A stretch of 64,000 nt of DNA from JAJVID01 sp963743425 (GCA_963743425.1 CAVUPU010000001.1:868001-932000), one strand, 5' to 3'; positions 47,056-55,659 are shown, counted from the stretch's first letter. The notes: generated by a model not told the origin, from the letters alone. Program-made: numbers and translations.

Positions 47056-47367
47056 TCACAATCCGACGTATCTGATCCTGATGTCGGCGCACAGCTCTAT
47101 CTGACAGGCCAGCCGCGCGCAGGGATTGTCAGGCGCAATCAATTCCAGCAGTTCCTTCTCGTCAGCCAAAGGAGAGCTTAGCTCGCCGTTCTCCTGGGCT
47201 TCCACTTCGATCAGGCACGTGCCGCAAATTCCCGTGCGACAGCCGAACAGCAGCGGTGAATTCGCGACGTTCAGGCTCTCGGACAGAATCGAGCCTCGCT
47301 CCAGGCTGACCGGATCGTGGCTGGCCGGAGAAAAACTGACGCGATGTAACAACCTCTCTTCGCTCAT
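47056..47367 (-). CDS. Plant-type [2Fe-2S] ferredoxin
   Basis: This 103-residue protein has the cysteine set of plant-type ferredoxins: LFGCRTGICGTCLIEV and, after a spacer, ARLACQIEL. It should deliver electrons to the Rieske oxygenases. Its start overlaps the stop of the AurF-like gene by four bases and it ends four bases before the second Rieske gene. No ferredoxin reductase is in the cluster. Confidence 0.92.
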   Translation of the reverse strand: MSEERLLHRVSFSPASHDPVSLERGSILSESLNVANSPLLFGCRTGICGTCLIEVEAQENGELSSPLADEKELLELIAPDNPCARLACQIELCADIRIRYVGL

Positions 47368-48566
47368 GCGCCATCGATCCGGCTAAAGAACCGCCGCAAC
47401 TCGCGGCGATTGGTCGCCAGGTGTCGCGCCACGGAATTGCGGCGCATAACTTCCATCTCCTTATTCGTCCGGTCAACATACTTCAGGTCGGCCAGATATT
47501 CACGGTAAGAATCTATCGCGATCTGGCGGCTCTTCGCGCTCGCGTGCAGGGCCTCGTTCTCCTCGGCGAAGCATTCCTCCATCATCTGGCGCGCTTGCTC
47601 GTGGCTCATCCCGAAGACCGGCGAGCGCAGAATTTTGTAGACCTTCGGAAAGAGCGCCGGGTCGTACCAGAAGAGTCCGTTGATCGCAGTCGAGAAATGG
47701 TAATGATCCTTCTGCGAGCCGCGCAATCCCTGGTTGGCGACCCACCTCTCGAAGGGCGTCGGCCTCTTCATCGAGTTCAGAACCTCGTGTGAAATCACGG
47801 TCGAGCTGTTAAAATGAAACGACTCGTCGCGGAAATGGTGGTAACTGACCTTCGACGGTATCGGCGCATACTCCTTGTCCGGATCCTTGAAATAGAACTG
47901 ACTGAGTTGATGCTGGATGAGCTTGCCGTTCAACGTCCTGACGCCGCGCACGGCGAAATACTGGCACCCGATGAAGGCGTTGTTTGAAGACAGCAGCGCG
48001 TAGGCGTTGAGCTGCAGCTTCCGCCAGAGGCTTTTCGTCAGGTTCGTTTTGGCGTGAATCATCGTTTCGATGTACGGGCCGCGCATCGGGTAGGTAAAGA
48101 TGCGTTCGCCGAAGACCCTCTCTTCAAATTCCTCACCGATCTTTTTGAAAGCGTTGATGTGCGCGCGTTCCTGCGCCGATTCAAGGTCGAGCGTGTCGCA
48201 GACGATACGGAAATCCTCGATCGCGTAGAGGCCGGCGGCGCTCGTCTGATTGAAGAAGATTGTGGCGATTTCGGCGGAGATGATCTGCGAGTAATAAGCT
48301 ACCCAATAAAGCTGATTCAGTTTGACGCGCTGGCCGGAATCGGCCTGCTCCCACAACGGAGCGCCATAAAGGAGTGAAAACATTTCCGGATTCCAATAGC
48401 GATCCTGGCAATCTTGGTAACGAAACTGGGCGGCCAGCGCGTCAATCATCGCCGTGTTGTCCTGCTCTTTATTCTTGCGATAATTCAGCTCGATTTTCCG
48501 ATAACCTTTCTGGTCATCGAGTAGTGATTTGTCGTGACGTTGCGCGAGCGCTCTGTTCATCATCAA
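47364..48566 (-). CDS. AurF-like diiron oxygenase
   Basis: This 400-residue helical protein has the ligand pattern of AurF (p-aminobenzoate N-oxygenase) type diiron enzymes: E in ISAEIATIFFNQ, ExxH in AQERAHINAF, a possible E in GPYIETMIHA and the H-x3-E-x2-H set in HHFRDESFHF. AurF-family enzymes oxidise arylamines or related substrates to hydroxylamine or nitro compounds, and relatives perform C-oxidations. It is the first gene of the minus-strand operon and overlaps the ferredoxin gene. Substrate unknown. Confidence 0.82.
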   Translation of the reverse strand: MMMNRALAQRHDKSLLDDQKGYRKIELNYRKNKEQDNTAMIDALAAQFRYQDCQDRYWNPEMFSLLYGAPLWEQADSGQRVKLNQLYWVAYYSQIISAEIATIFFNQTSAAGLYAIEDFRIVCDTLDLESAQERAHINAFKKIGEEFEERVFGERIFTYPMRGPYIETMIHAKTNLTKSLWRKLQLNAYALLSSNNAFIGCQYFAVRGVRTLNGKLIQHQLSQFYFKDPDKEYAPIPSKVSYHHFRDESFHFNSSTVISHEVLNSMKRPTPFERWVANQGLRGSQKDHYHFSTAINGLFWYDPALFPKVYKILRSPVFGMSHEQARQMMEECFAEENEALHASAKSRQIAIDSYREYLADLKYVDRTNKEMEVMRRNSVARHLATNRRELRRFFSRIDGA

Positions 48567-48633
48567 CCTCCGGACGTGACAGTTTTAAATCGTTTCGCAA
48601 TTTACCGTGATAGAAACGCGATCATTGGTGGGA

Positions 48634-48659
48634 CTGTGCCACTTAATAAACTATCACAG
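48634..48659. promoter_or_regulatory. Candidate operator CTGTG-N16-CACAG in the divergent promoter
   Basis: The site reads CTGTG, CCACTTAATAAACTAT, CACAG, with outer GGA/TCC extending the palindrome (48631-48662). It lies between the AurF-like and SnoaL-like genes and matches the site at 39948-39973 in arms and spacing. The same regulator may control both arms of the cluster. Confidence 0.45.
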
Positions 48660-48757
48660 TCCGGCTGAAATGATTATCGCCGTTTCTGCTATTTCTTTCG
48701 CCCGCTGAAAGGCTCCCGCTAAAAATATTTGAAATATTGGTTACACACAGGAGAAAG

Positions 48758-49369
48758 ATGAAAGTCAGAAAAACCCTAACGACGTTCAGTTGGATTTTCA
48801 GTTTTATCGCGCTCGCCGCGCTCGTTATCGGCGCGCAGGCTCAGGACCGGAAACAGGATCACGATGAACTGCGCGCGATGCTCAAGACTGTGACCGAGGC
48901 GATGAATTCCAGGAACATCGATGCGTTTGCGCCGTTGTTCCACGACAAGTTTTCGATCACCACCGTCGATCAGCAGGTCTTCACGAACCTGAACGACTTT
49001 AAGACCTACTTCAACGGCCTCTTCACAGGCGGCAAGACTCCGCTTCAAAGTATCACGTTCACTCCGACGGCGGACGCCCTGACGGAGTTCGTCGGCGAAG
49101 ACATCGGCTTCGTCCACGGCGTTTCGACCGACACCTACACTTTTACCGACGGCGACACGCGCGTGATGACCAGCCGCTGGACGGCCACTCTGTACAAAAA
49201 CAACGGCAAATGGAAAGTCCTCAATGTTCACATCGGCACGAGCTTGTTCGATAACCCGGTCCTCGCGGCGCTCAAAGACTGGCTGTACAAAGTGGGCGTC
49301 GGCGCGGGGATCGCCGGGCTGATCCTGGGCTTCGTCATCGCGCGGCTGACTCGAAGCAAGAAGGCGTGA
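48758..49369 (+). CDS. Secreted or anchored SnoaL/DUF4440-like protein
   Basis: The ATG at 48758 follows AGGAG and opens a signal peptide (FIALAALVIGAQAQ). The 203-residue protein has an NTF2-like cone fold of the SnoaL/DUF4440 kind (LRAMLKTVTEAMNSRNIDAFAPLF, SRWTATLYKNNGKWKVLNVHIG). A C-terminal hydrophobic helix follows (GVGAGIAGLILGFVIARL). It may bind or isomerise a hydrophobic small molecule in the periplasm. It heads the plus-strand part of the cluster, 7 bases before the amidohydrolase gene. Confidence 0.82.
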   Translation: MKVRKTLTTFSWIFSFIALAALVIGAQAQDRKQDHDELRAMLKTVTEAMNSRNIDAFAPLFHDKFSITTVDQQVFTNLNDFKTYFNGLFTGGKTPLQSITFTPTADALTEFVGEDIGFVHGVSTDTYTFTDGDTRVMTSRWTATLYKNNGKWKVLNVHIGTSLFDNPVLAALKDWLYKVGVGAGIAGLILGFVIARLTRSKKA

Positions 49370-49376
49370 AAAGATT

Positions 49377-51512
49377 ATGCTCGACCTGATTATAAAAAAC
49401 GGCTTGGTCTTCGACGGGCTGGGCGCGCCTCCGGCGCGGCGTGATATAGGAATTAAAGATGGGACGATTGCGACCATTGCGCCGCGCCTCGCGCTTCCCG
49501 CGGCGGAGACGCGTGACGCCTCTGGCCTGTGGGTCACGCCGGGCTTCATCGATATTCACACGCATTACGACCTCGAGCTGGAGATCGCTCCCGGACTGTC
49601 GGAATCGGCGCGCCACGGCGTGACCAGCGTGGTGATCGGCAATTGCAGTTTGTCGCTGGCCGTCGGCGAGCCGCAGACGCTGGCCGACATTTTTCAACGC
49701 GTCGAGACGCTCCCGCCTGCGTTGATACGGAAATGGCTGAATTCGTCGGTTTCGTGGCGCTCGCCGGGCGAGTATCTGGACCATCTGCGCCAGCTCAGGC
49801 TCGGCCCGAACGTGGCGGCGCTGCTGGGTCACAGCGCCCTTCGCGCCCACGTGATGGGCTTGGAAAGAAGCCTCAAGGAGCGCGCGACGGACGACGAACT
49901 TGATCGTATGCGCCGGATTGCGCAGGAAGCCCTCGACGCCGGCTTCATCGGCGCTTCGATCGATATGGTTCACTGGCACATAATGAGCGGGGAGATGCGC
50001 GGCAGGTCCATTCCGTCGCATCACGCCGACCTGCGCGAATACAGAATGCTGGCCGATGTCTGCCGCGAGCGCGACGCGGTCTTTCAGATCATGCCGAATC
50101 CGCAGCGGATGCTGTGCTTCGTGGACATTCTGCGAATGAGCCACGGTTTTGGGCGCCGTCCATTGCGCGCCACTGTTTTGGCCGCGATGGATTCGGTTTC
50201 CGACCGCGGACTCTGGCGCGTTTTTTCGCCCCTGCTCTTTGCGCTCAACCGGGTGATGGGATGCAACATCCGTTTTCAGACGCTGACCGAGCCGTTCACG
50301 ATGTATGCCGACGGCCCGGTGTCGCCGCTGTTTGAAGAGTTTCCCGCGGGAGTGAAGCTAAACGACTGCTACTCGCGCGAAGAGAGGCGAAAGCTATGGC
50401 AGGATGGCGCCTTCCGCGAACGTTTCAGGCGTGAGTGGACGATGAGCGGACGCAAGGCTTTTCATCGACGGCTTGAATTGATGCGGATCGTCAGATGCCC
50501 CGATCCTGAGCTGGAGGGAAAGACCTTTGCCGAAGCCGCCGCGCGCGCGGGCAAAGAGCCGGTCGGCTTTTTTATCAATGCGTTGGAAAAGCACGACGCC
50601 GATCTGCGCTGGGTGGCGACGGGCGCGAATGACCGTCTGGAGCAGCGGCTGGCGCTGATGAGCGGGGAATTCATTTTGCCAGGCTTCACCGACGCCGGAG
50701 CGCATGTGCAGAGCTTGGGCTATTACGACGGCGCGATCTCGCTATTGAAGCAGGCCGTGGCCACCGGCTTTATGCCGGTAGAGCGGGCCGTCTCGCGGGT
50801 GACCGGCGAACCGGCTAAGTGGTTCCGGCTCAACGCGGGCGCGCTCAAGGAGGGCGCGAAAGCCGATCTATTATTGATCAATCCGGAGCATTTGCGAGCG
50901 CCGATCAGCGAGCAGGTGGAAATCAAGGATCAGGCGCTGGACGGATCAATTCGGATGGTCAAGCGCGGCTCGGAAAGGATCATTGAAGGGGTCTATATCA
51001 ACGGCGTCCTGGCGGTCCGCAACGGCGAACCGACGGAATCGCTCGGCGAGGAGAGGCTGGGAGATGCGCTGCATGTCAGCGGACCGCCTGACATCGAAAA
51101 GGTCGAGCGGCTGAAACGGCGCAATCGAATCAATGCCACAATCAGCGATCATCCCTTTACGGATTACTGGGACGTCTTTGTTATCAAGCACCGGAACCCT
51201 TACAACATAGCCTCGCACGCCTGCGGCGTAATCATCGCTTACAGCTTGCTGATCGCGATATTGCTGACGCGCAATCCCTGGCTGCTATGCCTGTCGCCGT
51301 TGTCGCAACTGGTGGGGCTGGCCGGGCATTACTTCTTCGAGCGCACCCATATTGATCTTCAGGACGCCGTCTTTTCCTTCCGCGCAATCCGTTGCCTCAA
51401 CCGTATGTTCTTCAAGTTGATCACCGGCGGATACGGCGCCGAAATCCGCCGCGCAAATGAGGCGTTGCGAGAATATCAATTGCATAGCCTCGAGAATAGC
51501 TCTCGCCGATGA
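49377..51512 (+). CDS. N-acyl-D-amino-acid deacylase-like amidohydrolase fused to a DUF962/Mpo1-like domain
   Basis: 711 residues in two parts. Residues 1-~570 form a composite-barrel amidohydrolase: LIIKNGLVFDGLG, metal-binding GFIDIHTHYDLE, GHSALR and GFTDAGAHVQSL near the catalytic aspartate, with LKEGAKADLLLINPEH at the end. It most resembles D-aminoacylase. Residues ~590-700 are a separate membrane domain with the DUF962/Mpo1 pattern: HRNPYNIASHACGV, a hydrophobic helix pair, and GHYFFERTHIDLQDAVFS. Yeast Mpo1 is an iron enzyme that shortens 2-hydroxy fatty acids. This fusion suggests a membrane-bound enzyme acting on an acyl amide and its fatty chain. The stop overlaps the PAP2 start. 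Confidence 0.85.
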   Translation: MLDLIIKNGLVFDGLGAPPARRDIGIKDGTIATIAPRLALPAAETRDASGLWVTPGFIDIHTHYDLELEIAPGLSESARHGVTSVVIGNCSLSLAVGEPQTLADIFQRVETLPPALIRKWLNSSVSWRSPGEYLDHLRQLRLGPNVAALLGHSALRAHVMGLERSLKERATDDELDRMRRIAQEALDAGFIGASIDMVHWHIMSGEMRGRSIPSHHADLREYRMLADVCRERDAVFQIMPNPQRMLCFVDILRMSHGFGRRPLRATVLAAMDSVSDRGLWRVFSPLLFALNRVMGCNIRFQTLTEPFTMYADGPVSPLFEEFPAGVKLNDCYSREERRKLWQDGAFRERFRREWTMSGRKAFHRRLELMRIVRCPDPELEGKTFAEAAARAGKEPVGFFINALEKHDADLRWVATGANDRLEQRLALMSGEFILPGFTDAGAHVQSLGYYDGAISLLKQAVATGFMPVERAVSRVTGEPAKWFRLNAGALKEGAKADLLLINPEHLRAPISEQVEIKDQALDGSIRMVKRGSERIIEGVYINGVLAVRNGEPTESLGEERLGDALHVSGPPDIEKVERLKRRNRINATISDHPFTDYWDVFVIKHRNPYNIASHACGVIIAYSLLIAILLTRNPWLLCLSPLSQLVGLAGHYFFERTHIDLQDAVFSFRAIRCLNRMFFKLITGGYGAEIRRANEALREYQLHSLENSSRR

Positions 51513-52255
51513 CTATTCGTGAGCCGATGAAAATCGCGCTGCCTCTGATTGATCGCCGTAGAAAATGGATCGCCGCCGTCCTCTGGTATACGGCTTTTTG
51601 CGCGGTATACACTGGCGTCGGTCGGTTTCATCCGCGTCCTCCGGCGCCGCTCGCGCTGTGGCTGCCCGACAGGTTGATTCCCTTCATTGATTGGACGATC
51701 TGGATTTATGCGTCACAGTTACTTTTCCTTTGCGGTTGCTATCTGGGCGTCAACAGCGCGACGGCCATCAGCCGCATGGTTTATACGATCTCGCTGGCGA
51801 GCCTGCTGGCCTTCTGCGTCTTCCTGATTTATCCGATAGAATTTCCGCGCGGCGTAACGGCGAAGGACGGGGTGGCGGGCTCTGCTTTCCGTTTTTTGTA
51901 CTCGATTGACAGCGCCTCGAATTGTTTTCCCTCGTTGCACGTCGCTCTGGCGTGGCTGTCTGCGCTCGGCTTGAGAGATGAGCGAAGAAAGGCCGGCGCG
52001 CTGGCGATCGTCTGGGCCGCTCTCATCTCGATTTCGACCCTGACGACTAAACAGCATTATTTCGTGGATCTGGTTGGCGGCGGCGGACTGGCGCTGCTCT
52101 GCCGCTGGCTGATCGGAAAACAGGGAGAGCGAAAAAAACCGGGGGAGATTGGCATCAGAACAGCCTGTCTTGTCATCGGCTATGGTGAGATTGCCAAAGT
52201 GTCACCGATGCCTCAAGGGATCTGTTGCAAAAAATATTTTGGCCACATTCCATAG
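51509..52255 (+). CDS. PAP2-family membrane phosphatase, C-terminus altered by MITE
   Basis: This is a membrane protein with about six hydrophobic helices and two of the PAP2 motifs: NCFPSLHV (PSxH) and TTKQHYFVD in place of SRxxxxxHxxxD. The first KxxxxxxRP motif is not obvious, so activity is uncertain. Such enzymes release phosphate from lipid phosphates, diphosphates or inositol lipids. The start overlaps the previous stop (ATGA). The last ~13 residues (GICCKKYFGHIP) are encoded by the MITE at 52218, so the native end has been lost or extended. Confidence 0.85.
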   Translation: MTIREPMKIALPLIDRRRKWIAAVLWYTAFCAVYTGVGRFHPRPPAPLALWLPDRLIPFIDWTIWIYASQLLFLCGCYLGVNSATAISRMVYTISLASLLAFCVFLIYPIEFPRGVTAKDGVAGSAFRFLYSIDSASNCFPSLHVALAWLSALGLRDERRKAGALAIVWAALISISTLTTKQHYFVDLVGGGGLALLCRWLIGKQGERKKPGEIGIRTACLVIGYGEIAKVSPMPQGICCKKYFGHIP

Positions 52256-52317
52256 TAGTGATTAACCAGCGGATGCCACAACATCTTGTATGGTCAGTGA
52301 ATTTTTGCAACAGATCC
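52218..52317 (-). mobile_element. 100-bp MITE-like element, right copy (inverted)
   Basis: This is the exact reverse complement of the element at 39714-39813 over all 100 bases, with the same 16-bp terminal inverted repeats. It cuts into the 3' end of the PAP2 gene. The stretch from 52318 to 52443 shows no gene. Confidence 0.88.
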
Positions 52318-52443
52318 CATTTGTAGCACTACCTGATAAGCAGGCTGCAAACTTCTCAGGCTTGACCGAGGCCTGTGACGTGGGTTAGCAATGGTGTGCC
52401 TGATCCGAGTTCCATCTTCAATGTCTTTCGTAACGACCTGTAT

Positions 52444-53370
52444 TCAATTGTCATCTTGCGACAGGATAAGAGCGCTGTAGGAACCGATACTGAGAGAGCC
52501 GCTAAAAGTCAGACCATCCCAGGCCACCGCTTCTGTGTCAACGTCGAAGCTCGGATAATTTGCGAAGTCCGAGCTATAACCATCCCAATCGCTGTTGAAT
52601 CGCACTCTCCAACGTCCTGTCCGGGGTAGCCCCAGCCGGTAATTCCGGAACTGCCGATGTGTGAAGTTTAGCGCGACCACGACATCATCCCCGGTGCCGC
52701 CCTGATCCCAACGGTGAAACGCCAGCACTTTGTCCTGTGGGTTGAGGTGATAAACGTTGATATGTTGCCCGCGTAACCCTCGGGTGTGATTAAACCAGTT
52801 GCGGCGCAACCGGATCAGATCACGGTATAGATTCAGGATGCCGCCGTGCAAGCCGACTTTATGCCAGTCAAGCGGGTCACGGTCGTCAAAGCGCTGGTCT
52901 TCGAGGAATTCCTGTCCCTGAAAGATCATCGGGACGCCGGGCGCGGTGAAAACCAGGCTGGCGCCTAGCGTTGACCGTTTCTTGGCGGCCCAGCTTGCCG
53001 CGTTGCCAGGCCAAATCTCTTCCGGAACCCGCGCATGTCCGCCGTTGGCGTTGGCGTCGTGGGATTCGGTGAATATCACGCGTTCAAAGCAGGAGTGATT
53101 GTATCGGTGGTAGAGCGCATCGCGAACGGCAAAAACATTGCGCGATTCATCCTCGGGATGAACAAGAGCGCCTCTCACGGCCCCCGTAAAATTGGAGTCC
53201 CATTGCGCGCCGAAGCCCGCCCCGCCGACGCTCGGAGATTGATTAATCAATGGATTGTCGTGGAGGTCTTCGGCGATCATCAGCTTCCATGGCTGTCGGG
53301 AGCGCGCCTCGTCGTTCACCCATTGATCATGGCGAAATGGCCCGGCTGCAGACTGCGAATTTCGAAGCAA
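52444..53370 (-). pseudogene. GH13 glucan-active enzyme, 3' half only
   Basis: The readable homology (from about 53330 to the stop) starts in the middle of a GH13 barrel. WKLMIAEDLHD is the strand-5 region with the general acid, FTESHDAN is the strand-7 aspartate motif, and GVPMIFQGQEFLED and HRWDQGG belong to the branching-enzyme/alpha-amylase kind. The C-terminal all-beta domain follows (VVVALNFTHRQF to YSALILSQ). The N-terminal CBM48 and strands 1-4, including the nucleophile, are missing. The upstream junction with the cupin gene at about 53320-53370 is out of frame, as expected for a deletion. Confidence 0.8.
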
Positions 53371-54497
53371 CGCTCTCGTTCCGGCATTTTGAGCCAGTCG
53401 CCCGTGACCATTAAGCCGTGCCCTTCCACCATAAAGAAGACTTCCTGATTGTCGCGGTGACGATGCAGGCCGATGCCACAGTTGCCTTTCAGAATGTGCA
53501 AGTCCATATAGTCAACGGCGAAGAAGTTCTCGCGCCGCGGGCCCGGTTCCTTCTGACCGAACGCGTCGAAGTTCCAAGCTTCCATATCGCGCCCCAGGTG
53601 CGCCGAATCGGCGTAGCGCCCGTAGTTTGAGGCGAGGTTGCGATACTCTAGAAAGCCAACGCCGCCGTGTGGATTGGGGCTGATGCCGACGCCGAGAAAG
53701 TTGTCCCATCCGCGGACGATCATGTTGAATTCGTAATGGTAATTCGCGCCATTTTGCGAGTCCCAGAAACGTTCGCTGAAATCCGCCCATGCCAGTTCGA
53801 GATGCAACGGCAGCACCGGATGCAGCGAATTGTCGGGGGAGAGCTGAACCATATATTTTTCATTGAGCCCGTCGCGGTCGAAATCAGCCAGGCTGCCGCG
53901 CACCAGATCAGGACGCAGGATGAGTTCGCCGCGCTCAAAGGCCGCTTTCCCACGATCGTCTAAATGGTCCAACACATCCGCGCCAGGGTAACCCCATATT
54001 TCCAACTCATAACGATCCGACTCAAGATGGTAGGGCACGACTAGCAATTGCGAAGAACTGGCCGAGCCGACCTTGAGCCACAACTTGATCTTGTCAGACA
54101 TTTTATGCCCGGCGGCTTGTGAGATCGCTGAATCCGGACCGCCGCGGTAAGATATGCGTAGGAACGGGCCCGTCCAATCGCCGACACTGACCAACCCCCT
54201 CATCAGATGTGTGTCGGTAGTGAGGAAGTTTTTGACGTTCTGTTTCTGAAAATCCGTCTTGTTGTCTTGTCGCGTGGGATCAAGTTGCTCGAAATCATCG
54301 CCTGCCGGGCCGTACAGTTCGAGTCGCCGGAAAGGAAAAAGATACTGCGTCGAGTAAACCGGATAGTTCTCCTGTCCGGCGGCCCGCCGTGTATTCTCCA
54401 TCAGTCCCATCAGCCGGAGTAGCGAGTTACCCTGGTTGTAGTTCGGCGTGACGCCTTTCTCGACTTTGAAGACGCTGTCGGAGTGGACCAGTAGCAT
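53316..54497 (-). CDS. Cupin-domain protein with N-terminal beta domain (second of a related pair)
   Basis: The 393-residue protein has an N-terminal/central beta region (GPFLRISYRGGPDSAISQ, RYELEIWGYPGADVLDHLDD, GWDNFLGVGISPNPHGG) and a C-terminal cupin (MDLHILKGNCGIGLHRHRDNQEVFFMVEGHGLMV) with metal-type HRHR. Order and some motifs match the adjacent broken gene, so the two are diverged paralogues. It ends QPGHFAMING and runs directly into the out-of-frame remains of a GH13 gene, so its final residues may be lost. Function unknown; a sugar-binding or isomerase role is possible. Confidence 0.75.
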   Translation of the reverse strand: MLLVHSDSVFKVEKGVTPNYNQGNSLLRLMGLMENTRRAAGQENYPVYSTQYLFPFRRLELYGPAGDDFEQLDPTRQDNKTDFQKQNVKNFLTTDTHLMRGLVSVGDWTGPFLRISYRGGPDSAISQAAGHKMSDKIKLWLKVGSASSSQLLVVPYHLESDRYELEIWGYPGADVLDHLDDRGKAAFERGELILRPDLVRGSLADFDRDGLNEKYMVQLSPDNSLHPVLPLHLELAWADFSERFWDSQNGANYHYEFNMIVRGWDNFLGVGISPNPHGGVGFLEYRNLASNYGRYADSAHLGRDMEAWNFDAFGQKEPGPRRENFFAVDYMDLHILKGNCGIGLHRHRDNQEVFFMVEGHGLMVTGDWLKMPERERCFEIRSLQPGHFAMING

Positions 54498-54508
54498 GAG
54501 CGCCCTCC

Positions 54509-55656
54509 TTATGAGCTGTGATAAAGAAATGCGACGAAGCGCAGGTCGTCCGTCTGGTGATTGTTGCGGATGCCGTGCATCCCGCCGCTTTTGGTGAAGA
54601 TCAGACTGCCCGATTTGACTGGTAATATTTTAAATCTCTTGCGCCCGAGACCCATAACTTCACGCTCCTCGACGGGAAAGTCGGCGGTCTGCGGGTCATC
54701 ACCTTCACGCAAATAGGCTATCCCTTCGCCTTCCACAATGTAGTAAAGCTCTTCCGAACCGATGTGCTGATGATTTCCCTCGACTTTGCCCGGGGGAATA
54801 GTCACTTCATGGAAAAAGACTACCGACGCGCCAAACTCGCGTTGCAATACCCACCGCATGTCTATGATGTTGCCGGCGGCGGCCTCGGGATTCTCTCTCA
54901 AACATCATCGCGTTGAGATAACGCACGGGTTTGACCTGTTCCCGGATATCGCTGAAGTACCAGCCGCGTTGAAAGTTGATCGCGTAATTCAGGTCCTGGA
55001 TCGTGTTGTTGGCGTTGTCGCTGGGCACATTGCTGCGGGGTTCCTGATGCGACCCCTCGAAGTTGTTGTCCCATTGAGGCTCGTTGATCTTGTAGCCGAA
55101 CGGCAGATCACGGTCATTTTCGCGGTAGGAGAGTTCCAACCGTTTGAGTTGTTTGAGCTCCTTTATCGCGGGGTTGAACGCCTTAACCCGGGTAATGGAT
55201 CCATGCCTGCCCATCATGTCGAGCACACTGAAATCATGCTTCATGTTCGGCGGCGCTTCGAGCGTCTCCCAAATCTCCACCTGATAGGCGTTCGATCCAC
55301 GGGCAGTAATGCATTTTCACTTGCGCTTCGGCTTTATCGAGGGTTTCCGGCAGCAGTTTGATTTGGGCGATCAGGTCGCCGCGCATGAAGCGCAGCTTTT
55401 CGCGGACGCGCTCGACCAAACGGCTGGCGCGGTACTCAATCCGTAAAAAGTTGCTGAGGAAGCGACCGTCTAGATAGACTTCGCCCTTCAGGACGTTGCT
55501 GTCGAGTTTGCCGCGCACCTCCTGCACGTTGTAGCGGTAGCGCGGGCTGCGGGTCGCGTTCAAATACTGCGCGTGATAAATGCGATCCGGGGGGAAGACC
55601 ACTTTGAAGATCGCGTTTTCCGGCGACGTGAAAATATCGTGAAATCTTGGATCCAT
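54509..55656 (-). pseudogene. Cupin-domain protein with two frameshifts
   Basis: One original gene of about 380 codons is split into three frames. The first (from 55656) has YRYNVQEVRGKLDSNV, GRFLSNFLRIEYRA and ends its homology at VKMHYCPW. A one-base shift near 55295 moves to NAYQVEIWETLEAPPNMKHDF and continues to PVRYLNAMM near 54900. A second one-base shift leads to RENPEAAAGNIIDMRW and the cupin (PPGKVEGNHQHIGSEELYYIVEGEGIAYL). The cupin metal ligands HQH and E are present. The product is related to the next gene downstream. With both shifts it cannot make a full-length protein. Confidence 0.8.
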
Positions 55657-55659
55657 TGT

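Noticed and set aside
39621..52205. Target-site duplications proving composite transposition of the cluster
   Set aside because: Bases flanking the two MITE copies (GGT/GCT on the left, AAG/CAT on the right) show no matching duplication in either single-copy or outer-flank comparison.
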